Origin: Cercis canadensis | Taxonomy: Eukaryota > Streptophyta > Magnoliopsida > Fabales > Fabaceae | DNA: 64,000 nt | Assembly: GCA_003255065.1 (NCBI GenBank) | Contig: QAOA01000580.1 | Span: 53,290-117,289 of the forward strand | Direction of reading: 5' to 3' | In this document: positions 51,123 to 61,347 of the stretch, piece after piece | Layout: every line of letters begins with the position of its first letter | Numbering within the stretch: the first letter of the stretch is position 1 | Program-made: the position numbers and the translations under genes | The notes under the pieces: model-generated | The model's input: the letters and a program-made list of their open reading frames with translations, nothing else | Told to the model about the DNA's origin: nothing | Database searches by the model: none

Positions 51123-51439
51123 AGATGGAAAATTATTTTTTGGGGAGTGTTGCATTATGTCTGTGCAGATTGTAATGACTGAATTATTTTACGTGGACTC
51201 CAATTTTTATGTATTTTGGTTGTGTTTGGTGTTTTTGATGATTTCATGTAGTGACTTTGGTAGATTCTTTGCTAGAGAAGTGTTTTATTATAGGATTGTC
51301 TTGGCAGTCCCATTTTCAAATCTCTCTATCCTTTCCTCTTAACAAGGTATATTTACTAGTTCTCTGCCCATTACTAGGTTTATTTTTACTTGGCGACATT
51401 CTTGGTTTTTACTTGAGATGTGAAACTTGTTGTATATGA

Positions 51440-51668
51440 TGTGCTAGGTTTTTGTGGCAGCAGAGTAATGGCTGTGTTGGTTTGTGTGGTAGCAGAGTAA
51501 TTGGTGTGACAGATTTGCTAGGTTTGCGTGGCAGCAGAGTAATAGCAGTTTGAGACATGGTCTTGGTTTGTATGGCAGCAGAGTAATGGTTGTCACAGAT
51601 TTGCTAGGTTTGTGTGGTAGCAGAGTAATGACAGTGTGAGACCTGTTCTTGTTTGTGTGGCAGCTTTG
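51440..51668. repeat. Higher-order tandem repeat, unit about 38-48 bp, period about 86 bp
   Basis: At least six units share TTTGTGTGGCAGCAGAGTAA with small variants. Alternate units match best (those ending in a TGAGAC...TTCTT segment and those ending in CACAGATTTGCTAGG), giving a two-unit period of about 86 bp. It lies just downstream of the MULE transposase remnant, as MULE-internal arrays often do. Confidence 0.75.
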
Positions 51669-52533
51669 CTATTTCCTCTCACTTTAAATTTATAAGTGTG
51701 ATGAAAACGTGCTTAGGCAGCTTTGCTTAGCCAGCTTTGCAAATTTTTATCAATGGTCTGTATATTTGGTTTAGCTTTTTTGCAAGCACTTTCATGCTAA
51801 TTCAATGCTAATTGCTCAATTAATTCAGAGGTTCCACTAACATCATGATGAAGGGATGCAGTCCGCCAAATGGCAATGATCTCACAGTGTCCATCAGTAG
51901 TAATTCTTGAAGTCAACAAACTGGGATTTGCACTTTTAAATGACATATACAACTTGTGGGGGTTTATAAATGTAACCTTCAATATTGTATTCTCTTCATG
52001 ACATGTGATACTAATTCATTAAAGACTGTCATTGATACTTTATGTGGATATGAGGATTCATGATTTCGATTAACATAATATTTGAGGTTGAGTTATAAAA
52101 ATTATGTATGATTCAGATGAAAACTTGATCTCTGGGAGATTCATGTTGTATGTCAAGTTTTTGGTCTATATTGTGAAGTGTATACATGTTTGGAAATTTT
52201 GAAACTGTAATGTCTATTATATTGATGGCCACCAACCATGATATTGAAAGGGATAAAGTTCTATTTTATCTTGAATCAAGGTTGTTTTTCATGAACCAAT
52301 TCGCTTAATCAACAAAAAACAAAGCAATACCCTTGATATACTCATGTCCAAATACCAAATTTTAGGATGGCAGGACTCAATTTGAGATATATTGTATTCC
52401 ATGTCTAAATATCAAATACAAAGTAATTTTGTTCGGGAGATAACAGTTGTAATCTTAGAGTTCCACATATAGATATTGACTACCCCTATACAAGATTATT
52501 AAGCACCGTGGCAACCAATAGCATAGCCAATAC
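51669..52533. other. Inter-gene part of the MULE relic; no gene seen
   Basis: It lies between the converging remnants of the transposase (left) and the GRF-type gene (right). The sequence is AT-rich and has no supported coding frame. Confidence 0.4.
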
Positions 52534-52980
52534 CTAGAAAATTAATTTCAATCTTCTAATTCGCTTCTCATAGTTGATGCACATTTTCCTCATTTGTTCC
52601 AAAAGTTTGCTCTCATTCACCCTTGCATTCCCCTCATCCAGCCATTTAAAGAAATCACAACTAAAAGAGGGATCCTGCATTAAGCATTTTCACTATATGT
52701 TAGTAACAAGTTCTCTTTAATAGCTTCCCCTGCAAATAAGTAAAAAATTCAGTTTAAATCTGCATGAAGAATACTTACTTTCCAAATAGGATACCTCCAA
52801 ATCAGTCCATGATGTTAGCAACAATGGCTTCTTTCCACATTGGCATTCAAATGGTACTTGGTCACTATTGATGTTCTGTGCACTGGACCCATTACAGCTG
52901 CCACTAGTCACAGTCCAACTAACATCAGGAACAGTTTGCCCATGCTTGTTTGGGTTTCGAGCTTCAGCTTTCCCACTCAT
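52534..52980 (-). pseudogene. GRF-type zinc-finger protein remnant of the left MULE unit
   Basis: Two blocks on the - strand: 52980-52795 begins MSGKAEARNPN and carries FECQCGKKPLLLTSWTDL, the first half of a GRF zinc finger. 52674-52534 carries SCDFFKWLDEGN, the matching second half, then a short coiled tail ending RRLKLIF. The family's middle part (NPGRRF...C) is not recognisable between them, so a piece is lost or diverged. GRF fingers bind single-stranded nucleic acid in proteins such as topoisomerase III and NEIL3. Here the gene converges on a MULE transposase remnant. Confidence 0.65.
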
Positions 52981-53436
52981 GGTAGACGAACACTGATTTA
53001 GAAACAAATTAAAGAATTTCATGAAAAGTTACAATGTATAAGAATGTCATATAAAGTTGCAATGATAGCCAACAATTAACTCTAAACATACTAATTTAAA
53101 ATGTTCACTTTTACATGGCCATAAATTATCTCTAAAAATAGCCATGAAGTAACCCAAAATTCATAACTTCCTTCACAACTTTACTAAACTGATATTCTCA
53201 GACTAGAATAATCTCTTTGATGTTATTAGGAAGTTTCTAGTGAAATTTATCCTCTAATGGAAATAGATCAAACAGCACCCTAAAAAAAGATAAGGAATTT
53301 ATCCTAGTTTCAATGGTTGTAGCTCTAGTCTCTGTCTCTCCCACTCTCCCCCTTTTTAGTTTTGCATTTTACCCGTTGTCATTTGTCTTTCACTCATTTT
53401 TCCTTCCTTGAAATCTATTTTTTCAATTCTGGGACA

Positions 53437-53595
53437 GGACCACTGGATTTACAGGCAAATGGAACAATGGAAGAGTTTCATCGGGGTTATAGAAATATGA
53501 GGAAGGCATTGTGCGTGGGTTATGCAAATCAACTGGCTATCAAACTCTGGGTTTTAAGGCCCAAATGGTCCTGGTATGTTAACAAAAGTTGGTAA
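53437..53595 (+). pseudogene. Fragment of a DEAH-box RNA helicase gene (DEAH4-like C-terminal part)
   Basis: After an acceptor-like GGGACAG the translation gives a GPLDLQANGTMEEF stretch, then YRNMRKALCVGYANQLA, matching the conserved region just before the OB-fold of DEAH-box helicases. The reading then shifts frame: the next recognisable segment YQTLGFKAQMVLV (family YRTLGFK) is in another frame, with several residues missing between. It is therefore a dead exon fragment. It sits between the two MULE units and may have been carried here by one of them. Confidence 0.6.
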
Positions 53596-53744
53596 CTATT
53601 TGCTATGTTACATATAACCATTCCTTTAATAGTGATTCTATTTCACATTGTGTTTATCCCTTTAATGATGGTCTGTGAAATTCATATTTAAGTGCAAGAG
53701 CTCATAACCAAGCACTCATATTACTGGATTGGGAATTTAAAAAA

Positions 53745-53931
53745 GGCTTAAATGCACTTTTGGTCCCCCTATTTTACCTGAATGAACGATTTAGTCCCCC
53801 CATTTTGAAAAACCACAAAACAGTCCCCACTGTTCACTATGACGTTGCACATTTGGTCCATGACACAAACGCCGTCCAAATTTTAACTGAGATGATGACG
53901 TGGCATACACGTGGCAACTATCAATATGCCA
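53745..53931 (+). repeat. Left terminal inverted repeat of the MULE
   Basis: 187 bp from GGCTTAAATGCAC to AATATGCCA, pairing with 59569-59755. It contains short runs such as TGACGTGGCA and CACGTGGCAA that could be regulatory (bZIP-like ACGT cores) but may be fortuitous. Confidence 0.95.
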
Positions 53932-54183
53932 AATTTGCACTTAAAAATTTGTTTAATAAACCCTGTCAGTTGATTATTGTTAAAAGATAATTAGTTCTTA
54001 ATTAGAAACCTGATTAGATATAGATGTGTTTTTTTTCGTTTAAAAAGGTCACATGCATGGCATGTGATTGTCTTCTTCATCTATGTCCGCAAACAAGTAG
54101 AAACAGAGAGTGTTAAATGCAATAAGTTAGGTTACGAAAGGGGGAGAACGAGCGTGAAGGCAAAGAGCTTAAAGGCAAATAGC

Positions 54184-54597
54184 ATGGAGGATGAAATCAA
54201 GCTTCTAAGTGAAATGGAGTGGCAGAGCATGTCCATGGGAGCCTCTGCAAATGTGGCTGAATTTTCGAAGATAAGTGAGGGTAGAAAAATAAGAAGAAAA
54301 CTTTCTGAGAAAAAGGTTATGTGTGATTGCACGAAGGAAGTAGCTATGAAGACTTGTTGGGAAACTGAGAACCCAGGCTGTCGGTACCATGAATGTGATG
54401 GAAAAAATGGAGGAAAATGCTGCAAATTTTTTCAATGGTACGACCCCCCTATAAGTGAGAGTGAGAAGAAGGTGAGAAGAGCTTTGTTAACATGGATTGA
54501 GCTGCTTAAGGTGGAGGGAAAAAATTTGATTTTGACGTTGATCTTATGCATTTTTATCATCATTGTTCTGGTGGTTGTAATTTTGAAGTTAGCTTAG
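54184..54597 (+). CDS. GRF-type zinc-finger protein with C-terminal membrane segment, encoded by the MULE
   Basis: Single exon, 137 aa from the first ATG (an upstream in-frame extension without ATG exists). Residues about 45-90 form a GRF-like finger: CDC, then ETENPGCRYHEC, then GGKCCKFFQWYDPP; the final Cys-Phe-Phe-x-Trp-x-Asp is the family signature. A predicted helix follows, then a strongly hydrophobic C-terminus (LILTLILCIFIIIVLVVV), a likely tail anchor. GRF domains bind single-stranded nucleic acid; the role of membrane-anchored plant versions is unknown. The gene reads toward the transposase gene from inside the left TIR, 250 bp in, so the TIR is its likely promoter. It is intact. 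Confidence 0.8.
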   Translation: MEDEIKLLSEMEWQSMSMGASANVAEFSKISEGRKIRRKLSEKKVMCDCTKEVAMKTCWETENPGCRYHECDGKNGGKCCKFFQWYDPPISESEKKVRRALLTWIELLKVEGKNLILTLILCIFIIIVLVVVILKLA

Positions 54598-55291
54598 TGA
54601 CTTCTGTTTGTAGGTTTAAGAGTACAAATGCTCTTTTAGTTGTAATGTTGAAGGACCCTTAAAATGCTGTGTGTGTAGGTTAAGGAGCATATTTTACTTG
54701 TATCTACTGCAATTGCACTGTTAAATATAGGTATGTGTATTTTAAGACTTGGATAAGTATTCTGTACAATAAACTCGCACTGGAAACTATGATTTTGTAT
54801 CTTTGACTTAGCAGCACATGTATTTCACATAAGTCAATATATTTGTGTGGCTCATTGTTATAAAATAGCAGGATTTTTGGTTCAAATAAACTGGAGGCAT
54901 TCTCCGTTTGTCAAGTGCAAACACATTTTATCTGAAAGCCTTAAAAATGTGTATAGCAAGGACAGTAAAATGGCATTTGAATTCCTACTCAGCTATCAAT
55001 CATGGTAAAATGCCATTTGAATTACTATAAACAAGTTGTAGTAGTATAATCAAATCCAATTGCATTGTTCCAAAATAAATAAGTTCCTGTGCATTTATGT
55101 TGTCAACACAAACACACAACTGAGAAATGACAATGTTGCTTTACAAAATTCTTCATCAATGCCTATTCTATTGAGAACAGAAACAGGATACTCACAAGAT
55201 GGCTTTACAAAAAGGCATTTACCCAAATCCCATTGTTTCAAAATACAAAATAATGACCCTGTACAAAGACATCATGACAGTGTCCCCACAC

Positions 55292-58200
55292 CTAAATAAC
55301 TTTCTGCTTTTTCCCATTATTGCTTCGTCTAACTGGTTGTGAGGCACTGGCAACTGGAGCATCATGAGCATCTTCTAGAGCACTTGATGGGGCTGGTTGA
55401 GACGAAGTAGACCTCTTTCTACTTGACTTCCTAACTGCAGCTTGCTTGCTTGGAGCAGACATGGTAACATGGGCATTTGTCACCCAATTTGGGTCTTCAA
55501 AATTTACTCCCATCCCAATAGGTTGCTTATTCTTCAAAACCTACAAATCAACAACAGAAGTCAAATTTGTGGGAAAAATGATCGAATTTCACATGAAAAT
55601 TAATCTAAGTCAGAATTAGTGACCTTGTTCCCTCCCTTTGGAATTTCTCTGTCAGCCCTAGTCTTGCCCTTGCAAGTCCTTGCATTGTGGCCTCCTTTGC
55701 CACACTTACTGCAGATGACAGTTCTGTATTGTCTTCCCAGTGTGTTACTACTGAGTTGCTCATCACTTGACTTCTTTCTCAACTTCTTTGGCTTACCAGG
55801 AGCTCTTCTTAAAGTTGGTGGATTAATTGGTCCTTTGTTAGTCCTAGGCCAAAGCTTTTGTCCATTTACAGGAAAGATAATGTTGGTGTAGCATGCAACA
55901 GCTGTGTCCCTCCTGTCAAAAAAATTTTAGAATAAAATTTTAGTTTGCAATACAAACAGGTTGAACATATAATCAAACTTGGGGTATACCTGTATGCTTT
56001 GTCAACCATGTCATCCACTTCAAGACCACTCCACAAGATGGCAGAAATAACATGACAACATGGGATGCCAGTGAGATCCCACGCCCGACAAGAACAAGTT
56101 TTGTGTTCCAGATTTACAACATACTTCTCTAGCATCTTTGTGACTTCATACAACATCCCATTAGGGTCTCCAGCCCACCTACACATCCATGTGTCACTGT
56201 CATCGGTCAACTTTGCTACCACATCCCTAATTTGTGGACAAAGCATGGTGGCTGATGTACTGCAAAGTTTTCGTTGGTTAATAAATCGTTGCATCAGGTA
56301 AAGCCTCAAGTTCTCCACCAATTGTATAATTGGCTTGTCTCTATACTCCAAGATAGCCTTGTTGAATGCCTCACACATGTTATTAACCTGAAGATCGCAC
56401 TTTGGGAAAACCTGGAAATGAGACCTTGCTCACACTTCTGGTTTGAACCGCAGCAGATGTTTATAACATTCTTCATCCAATTGCTGGAGCATTTCTAATT
56501 CAACCTGCCATTCTTGTTTGGTTATTGCTCTTTCTGCTCTCCACATTTGGGCCTTCACCTCATCAACATCAATGTTTTTGGCAATCTTCAGATAATTTGC
56601 ATAGATGTGCTTGCAACAGTTCCTGTGTTCCACATTTGACCCTCCAAATTTTTGAATTACACTTTCCAATCCCTGCCAACAGAAGTCAATGAGAAACTCA
56701 CAGAAAATCAAACCGTTGTTAGCAGAAGGTAAATAAAACGTACTTAACTAACCTTTTGTTGGTCAGATATGAATGACCATCTTTTCTCTGCCACACTTCC
56801 AATGTCTTCAAGTAACCTCTCCATAAACCATTCCCAGCTGTCCTTATCTTCTGCCTCAACAATGGCAAATGCTATAGGGAACATCTGGTTGTTGCCATCT
56901 TTTCCAACTGCTGACAACAAATGACCAGCATACTCTCCCTTCAAGAAGCATCCATCAAGGCCTATCAAAGGCCTACAGTAGTTCACAAAACTGTCCTTGC
57001 AAGCATGAAAACATACATACATCCGCTCGAAGATGGGATTACCCTCTCTTGCCACTCTGCGGACCTTGATCCAAACGGATGACCCTGGGTTGCTTCTCTT
57101 TAACTCTTCTGCATAATCCCACAGATGTGCATACTGTTGGTCAGCCGCTCCCTCCACCATGTCCTCAGCCAATTTCTTTGCTCTATATGCTTGCCATTTG
57201 GACAGTTTCAAGCTCCATTTAGCCCTAGCATCTTCCATCACTGTCTTGGTCTTGAGATCTGGTTCCTTCCTTACCCTCTCCATCAGTTTCTCAGCCAAGA
57301 ACCTTGTTTTAGCTTGTCTATTCACCAATGATCTCGCACACNTTGGACAGTTTCAAGCTCCATTTGGCCCTAGCATCTTCCATCACTGTCTTGGTCTTGA
57401 GATTTGGTTCCTTCCTTACCCTCTCCATCAGTTTCTCAGCCAAGAACCTTGTTTTAGCTTGTCTATTCACCAATGATCTCGCACACCTGTGTGAGTTATT
57501 GACAGTCTTCACCTGAAAATATCCTTGCCCTTGCACTTTGCTTATCCTCAAAGACCACTTGCATTTCCCATTGCATTTGACCACTAACCTCTTGCCATCA
57601 TTTTTTTTTATCTTCAAATTCCTTCTATTGGCTAGGGCATATTCTTTGATAGCTTGCTTTGCCAACTTTAATGAGCTAAACCTCAACCCCAGCTCAAAAC
57701 GAATCTGCTTTGGATCTTCTGGCATTTTAAACTTGGGGTATTTTGGTCTTCTGACATACCCTTCATCATCAGAAGGTGAAGGAGTATCCAACTCCTCAGA
57801 GTCATAAATGTCCTCTGGTGGTATTTCTATACGCACATGTGAGGGCCCACCTCCTTGATAATGTTGTTCAGTCCCTGTTGGAGCTTCACTATCTCTTGCG
57901 GACCCTTCTTGTTGTTCATGTGAGGGCCCACCAACTGGCTGTGATGCATGGGCCTCCTTTGTCAGTGCATCTGTCCAGTCATAGTCTTCATTGTATTCCT
58001 CCGGGTTCAACTCCACATCTGGCAGGTTCTCTTCCCTGTTATCCTGCTCTTCCTCAGGCACATGTTCAACATTCTCATCACTCCCTGATACATCCTCCTT
58101 AGACATATCTTCCATAGCATCCCTCTCTGCCACATCTTCAGTACCATCAGTCCCTCTCACATCTACACTATGGACATCTTCACCAACCATATCTGCACCT

Positions 58201-59220
58201 TCCATATGTGGATCATCAGCATTCTCCGCCACATGGTCACCCTCTATATCTGCCATACCATAGGATCCTGCAATATTTTCACCTTGGCCTCCTTCTGAAT
58301 TTGCTCCATTTTCACACCCTGCAACATTTCCATCATTTTCACCTTGGCCTCCTTCTGCACTTTCAACATTTTCGCATGTTGCAACATTTCCATCCTCCCC
58401 ATGTTCCTGATTCACAACATCATCTAACAGCAATGTTGCATCTACCACTTCGGGCTCATCAACCCCATGCACAACATACAAATCAATTATATCAACACCC
58501 TTAACAACTTGAAGAAAATCAATAAAATCTTCATCACTGTTAAGGGGTCTTAACCCATTACCTATACACTTATCAGGCAGCCTAAACCAAAAAAATAAAG
58601 ACTGAGAGCTATACCCCAATGAATTGACCATCTTTCGCACATCGAAAACACATATTTCATCAGGGTCATAGTTAACACTCTCATCAATTTTCCCACCCAC
58701 ATAATTTCTTGAAGGACCTTCACCCACAAAATACCCACCATGATGTATGGCAAATCTGAAATTCTCTACAACAGTAGGCCTAATTTGTACAAAAAACAAA
58801 CAACAAACACAAATATAAATTAATTATTTAATTACTCCATCAGTAAAGCACATGCAGACATTATTCATTCAATAATCAATAAAGTTTTAAAGTTGCAGAA
58901 CCCTAAGTCACTTTCGCATAAAGAGAAATCACAGGGACCACACCAACTAATTGACAAGAGAAATCTTGCTGGACCACATGACCAGAAGTCCCTATCAACT
59001 AACTCAATAACCAAAAAGACAATTACAAACTAAAACTAAAAAAGTGACAATTTTCCTCATTCTCAAAACTTGTACAACCTATCGCGGGTCCAACCAGAAA
59101 AAACAGTTAAAAACTAAAGATACAATTTCCTTCATTCTAAAATAAAAACCAACCCGAAGATTACCTGCACTGGAAATGGGCTGGAATGTTGCGATTGAGC
59201 CAATCCCACCCACTAGTCAT
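55292..59220 (-). CDS. MuDR-type MULE transposase with PB1-like N-terminus
   Basis: DDE transposase, about 1,052 aa if the interrupted parts are read through. Exons, high to low: 59220-59165, 58779-56753, 56672-55990, 55912-55624, 55540-55292. In order: PB1-like domain (about 20-115; FAIHHGGYFVGEG, YVGGKIDE); acidic linker (130-270); MuDR DNA-binding region (330-400); catalytic core with Asp in GLDGCFLKG (about 579) and in ISDQQKGL (about 643); HRNCCKHIYANY; SWIM finger CSCRAW...CCH (about 840); CCHC knuckle CSKCGKGGHNARTC (about 945). Two problems: a TGA at 56430-56432 (about residue 727), where relatives normally have Trp before ARSHF; and a 144-bp tandem duplication around an N at 57342 that shifts the frame. 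The duplication looks like an assembly error; the TGA may be real. Confidence 0.88.
57198..57486. repeat. 144-bp tandem duplication split by a single N
   Basis: Copies 57198-57341 and 57343-57486 differ at two sites and are separated by exactly one N (57342). Both begin TTGGACAGTTTCAAGC and end ATCTCGCACAC. The insertion of 145 bases shifts the transposase frame; without it the frame is continuous. Overlapping contig ends joined by an N, perhaps from two haplotypes, explain this best. Confidence 0.9.
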
Positions 59221-59568
59221 CGCACCCTTCGATGATCTCAGTATCGCAAATTTCTACTCTCTTTTGCCTTTCACACGTCTAATTTCCTTTCGCGTGCAAA
59301 TCCCCTCCACTTAATTCTCTTTCGCACGGTTCGCTTCAATCCCTCTTCCTTTTGCCCTTAATCCCAGGTTCGCACCTTATCTGCAAGAGTGGGTTCTCAC
59401 GAACTGTACAATTAGGGTTCATGAATTCCCCCAATTGTTGCGGCTGCGATTAGGTTTTAATCCTATCACGTGCTAATCGCGTGACTTCGTTTCTGAAGAT
59501 TAAGGGTTCGCCTGTTTAATTAAGGATTGCTTCACATGTGGCATCCACGTAGGATTACTTCACATAGC

Positions 59569-59755
59569 TGGCATATTGATAGTTGCCACGTGTATGCCAC
59601 GTCATCATCTCAGTTAAAATTTGGACGGCGTTTGCGTCATGGACCAAATGTGCAACGTCATAGTGAACAGTGGGGACTGTTTTGTGGTTTTTCAAAATGG
59701 GGGGACCAAATCGTTCATTTAGGTAAAATAGGGGGACCAAAAGTGCATTTAAGCC
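59569..59755 (-). repeat. Right terminal inverted repeat of the MULE
   Basis: 187 bp, inverted copy of 53745-53931 with three substitutions. It lies about 350 bp upstream of the transposase start codon and is its likely promoter region. Confidence 0.95.
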
Positions 59756-59764
59756 TTTAAAAAA

Positions 59765-61347
59765 TTAACCCTAATTATATGGTTAATTCATGCATGGAGG
59801 CTTTATATTTGTACATCACCAAGGAGAACTTTCAAAAGCAATATATCTAGAAGACATAAAACAAACAGACATTTACGAGTAACACTGCCATGCCAGCTGT
59901 ACCACTCAGCCATGCCCCATTATTACTTCAGCCCACCAAGTAATCAGATGGATTGTTGTATACATTTATAAATAATATAGGCAACATCATGGATATAGGC
60001 AAGAGCATCTATGACACTTCTCTTTATATATACACAACTACGATTTTGACACCATGGTAAAAAATTTAGTACAGATCCACAAGTAGCAAGTCAACGAGAT
60101 GCATGTTTGCCCTAGCACCTGATCAGAATTTAATTAGCCACATTATCAAATGCTTACCTTCTTCAGTTACAAGGACAACAATGCTTTCGGATAAATTACT
60201 CACAACATTGCAAGATAAAAAAGTTGCAGAACCAGAATTTCACATTGACTATAAAAAAAAGTTCATGGTGGAAAAAATATATCTAAAATAAAGTAGCTAA
60301 GATAATGGCAGAATGAAAATGTCACCTGCCACCACTCTAGGGATCCTTGTATTCATTTTTAGAAAATTATGTTGCTTCCATATTTCTTCAAAATGAAATG
60401 GACAGAAACAAGGAAATAGAAAAGAGGCAAATCCACATAATATCAGAATACATCTTTTGAGAAGTTAAAGCATGTTTTATGCAATATAATTATCCAAATG
60501 GCACCATCAACGGAAGGGGCAATATCATTTTAAAGCATCAGTTGTCAATCTATCATTTTCTAGTTTTGAAAAATAATGGCAGAAATGTTATCACATTAAA
60601 AGTAAGGTTTCACAAGTTAGCTTTGCCATTTACAACAACGTAATAGTATCCACTTCAGAATATGTGCAAGGAGACATATCAGTTCATTTTTTCCTTAATT
60701 GATTTGAAGCCCTAACAAAAATAGGGGAAGAGCTAACGAAACCAAACTTAACCCATGCCCAATCACCATGAGTAAAATCGTTGGAAAAATACAATAGGGC
60801 TTACCAAATCAACATGGGAGGATGGGGCTTCTTCAAGAAATCATAGGGTTCTTGCGGTTTGTTGGATTTTGATGGGCTTGGTGGCTCAGTTGGGCATTAT
60901 CCTCTGTTGTAATTGAGAGATGAAGTTGAGTGAAGTTAGGGTTCAAGCTGCAGTTCAGCCAAGTGCAGGGAGAAGAAGCTCGAAACAGGTGAGCAAAACG
61001 GCACCGCTTCGCATCCTGCTATGTTGATTATCCAGGTTAGTTGCCTACATGGCAAATATAAATGCCACTTCAGTCACTAACGTGCCACATATGCACTTGA
61101 TGGTGACACGTCAGCACTTCCGTAACCATTTAACAGATTACACTAACGGAGGATCAAAATGATATAGATGTCTAATCTTTTAAGAACTAAATTGTAATTA
61201 TACATCTTTAAAAGACCAAATTGTCCGAGCCTTAATCTTTTGAGGACCAAATTGTAGGTTTACTCAAATAAAAAGGATACTAAACTTATAATTCGCACAA
61301 TTATAACCTGTATTACGGTCGCGTCTACTGATTCTCAAACACGAAGA
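59765..61347. other. Intergenic region upstream of SKI3
   Basis: No gene is recognised. Around 60.69-61.02 kb the composition is leader-like on the - strand. From about 61.07 to 61.28 kb there are repeated phrases (GACCAAATTGT, GTGCCACAT, GTCAGCACTTCCG) like old MULE terminal repeats, but I found no partner or target duplication. Confidence 0.35.

Larger units (their letters stand above)
53745..59755. mobile_element. MULE (Mutator-like DNA transposon), 6,011 bp, with two genes
   Basis: A perfect 9-bp target duplication TTTAAAAAA (53736-53744 and 59756-59764) encloses the element. Both ends start GGCTTAAATGCAC and form 187-bp terminal inverted repeats with only three differences (about 1.6%), so the insertion is recent. 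Inside, a five-exon transposase gene runs on the - strand (59220-55292) and a GRF-zinc-finger gene runs on the + strand (54184-54597), converging. The transposase carries one premature stop and one assembly-linked duplication; both genes otherwise look well preserved. Confidence 0.95.

Noticed and set aside
54132-54435. Antisense open frames opposite the GRF-type gene
   Set aside because: They mirror the coding strand; the + strand frame has the domain signature.
57125-58504. Long + strand open frames opposite the transposase
   Set aside because: Shadow frames of the - strand transposase, rich in His, Leu and Ser from complementing its acidic linker.
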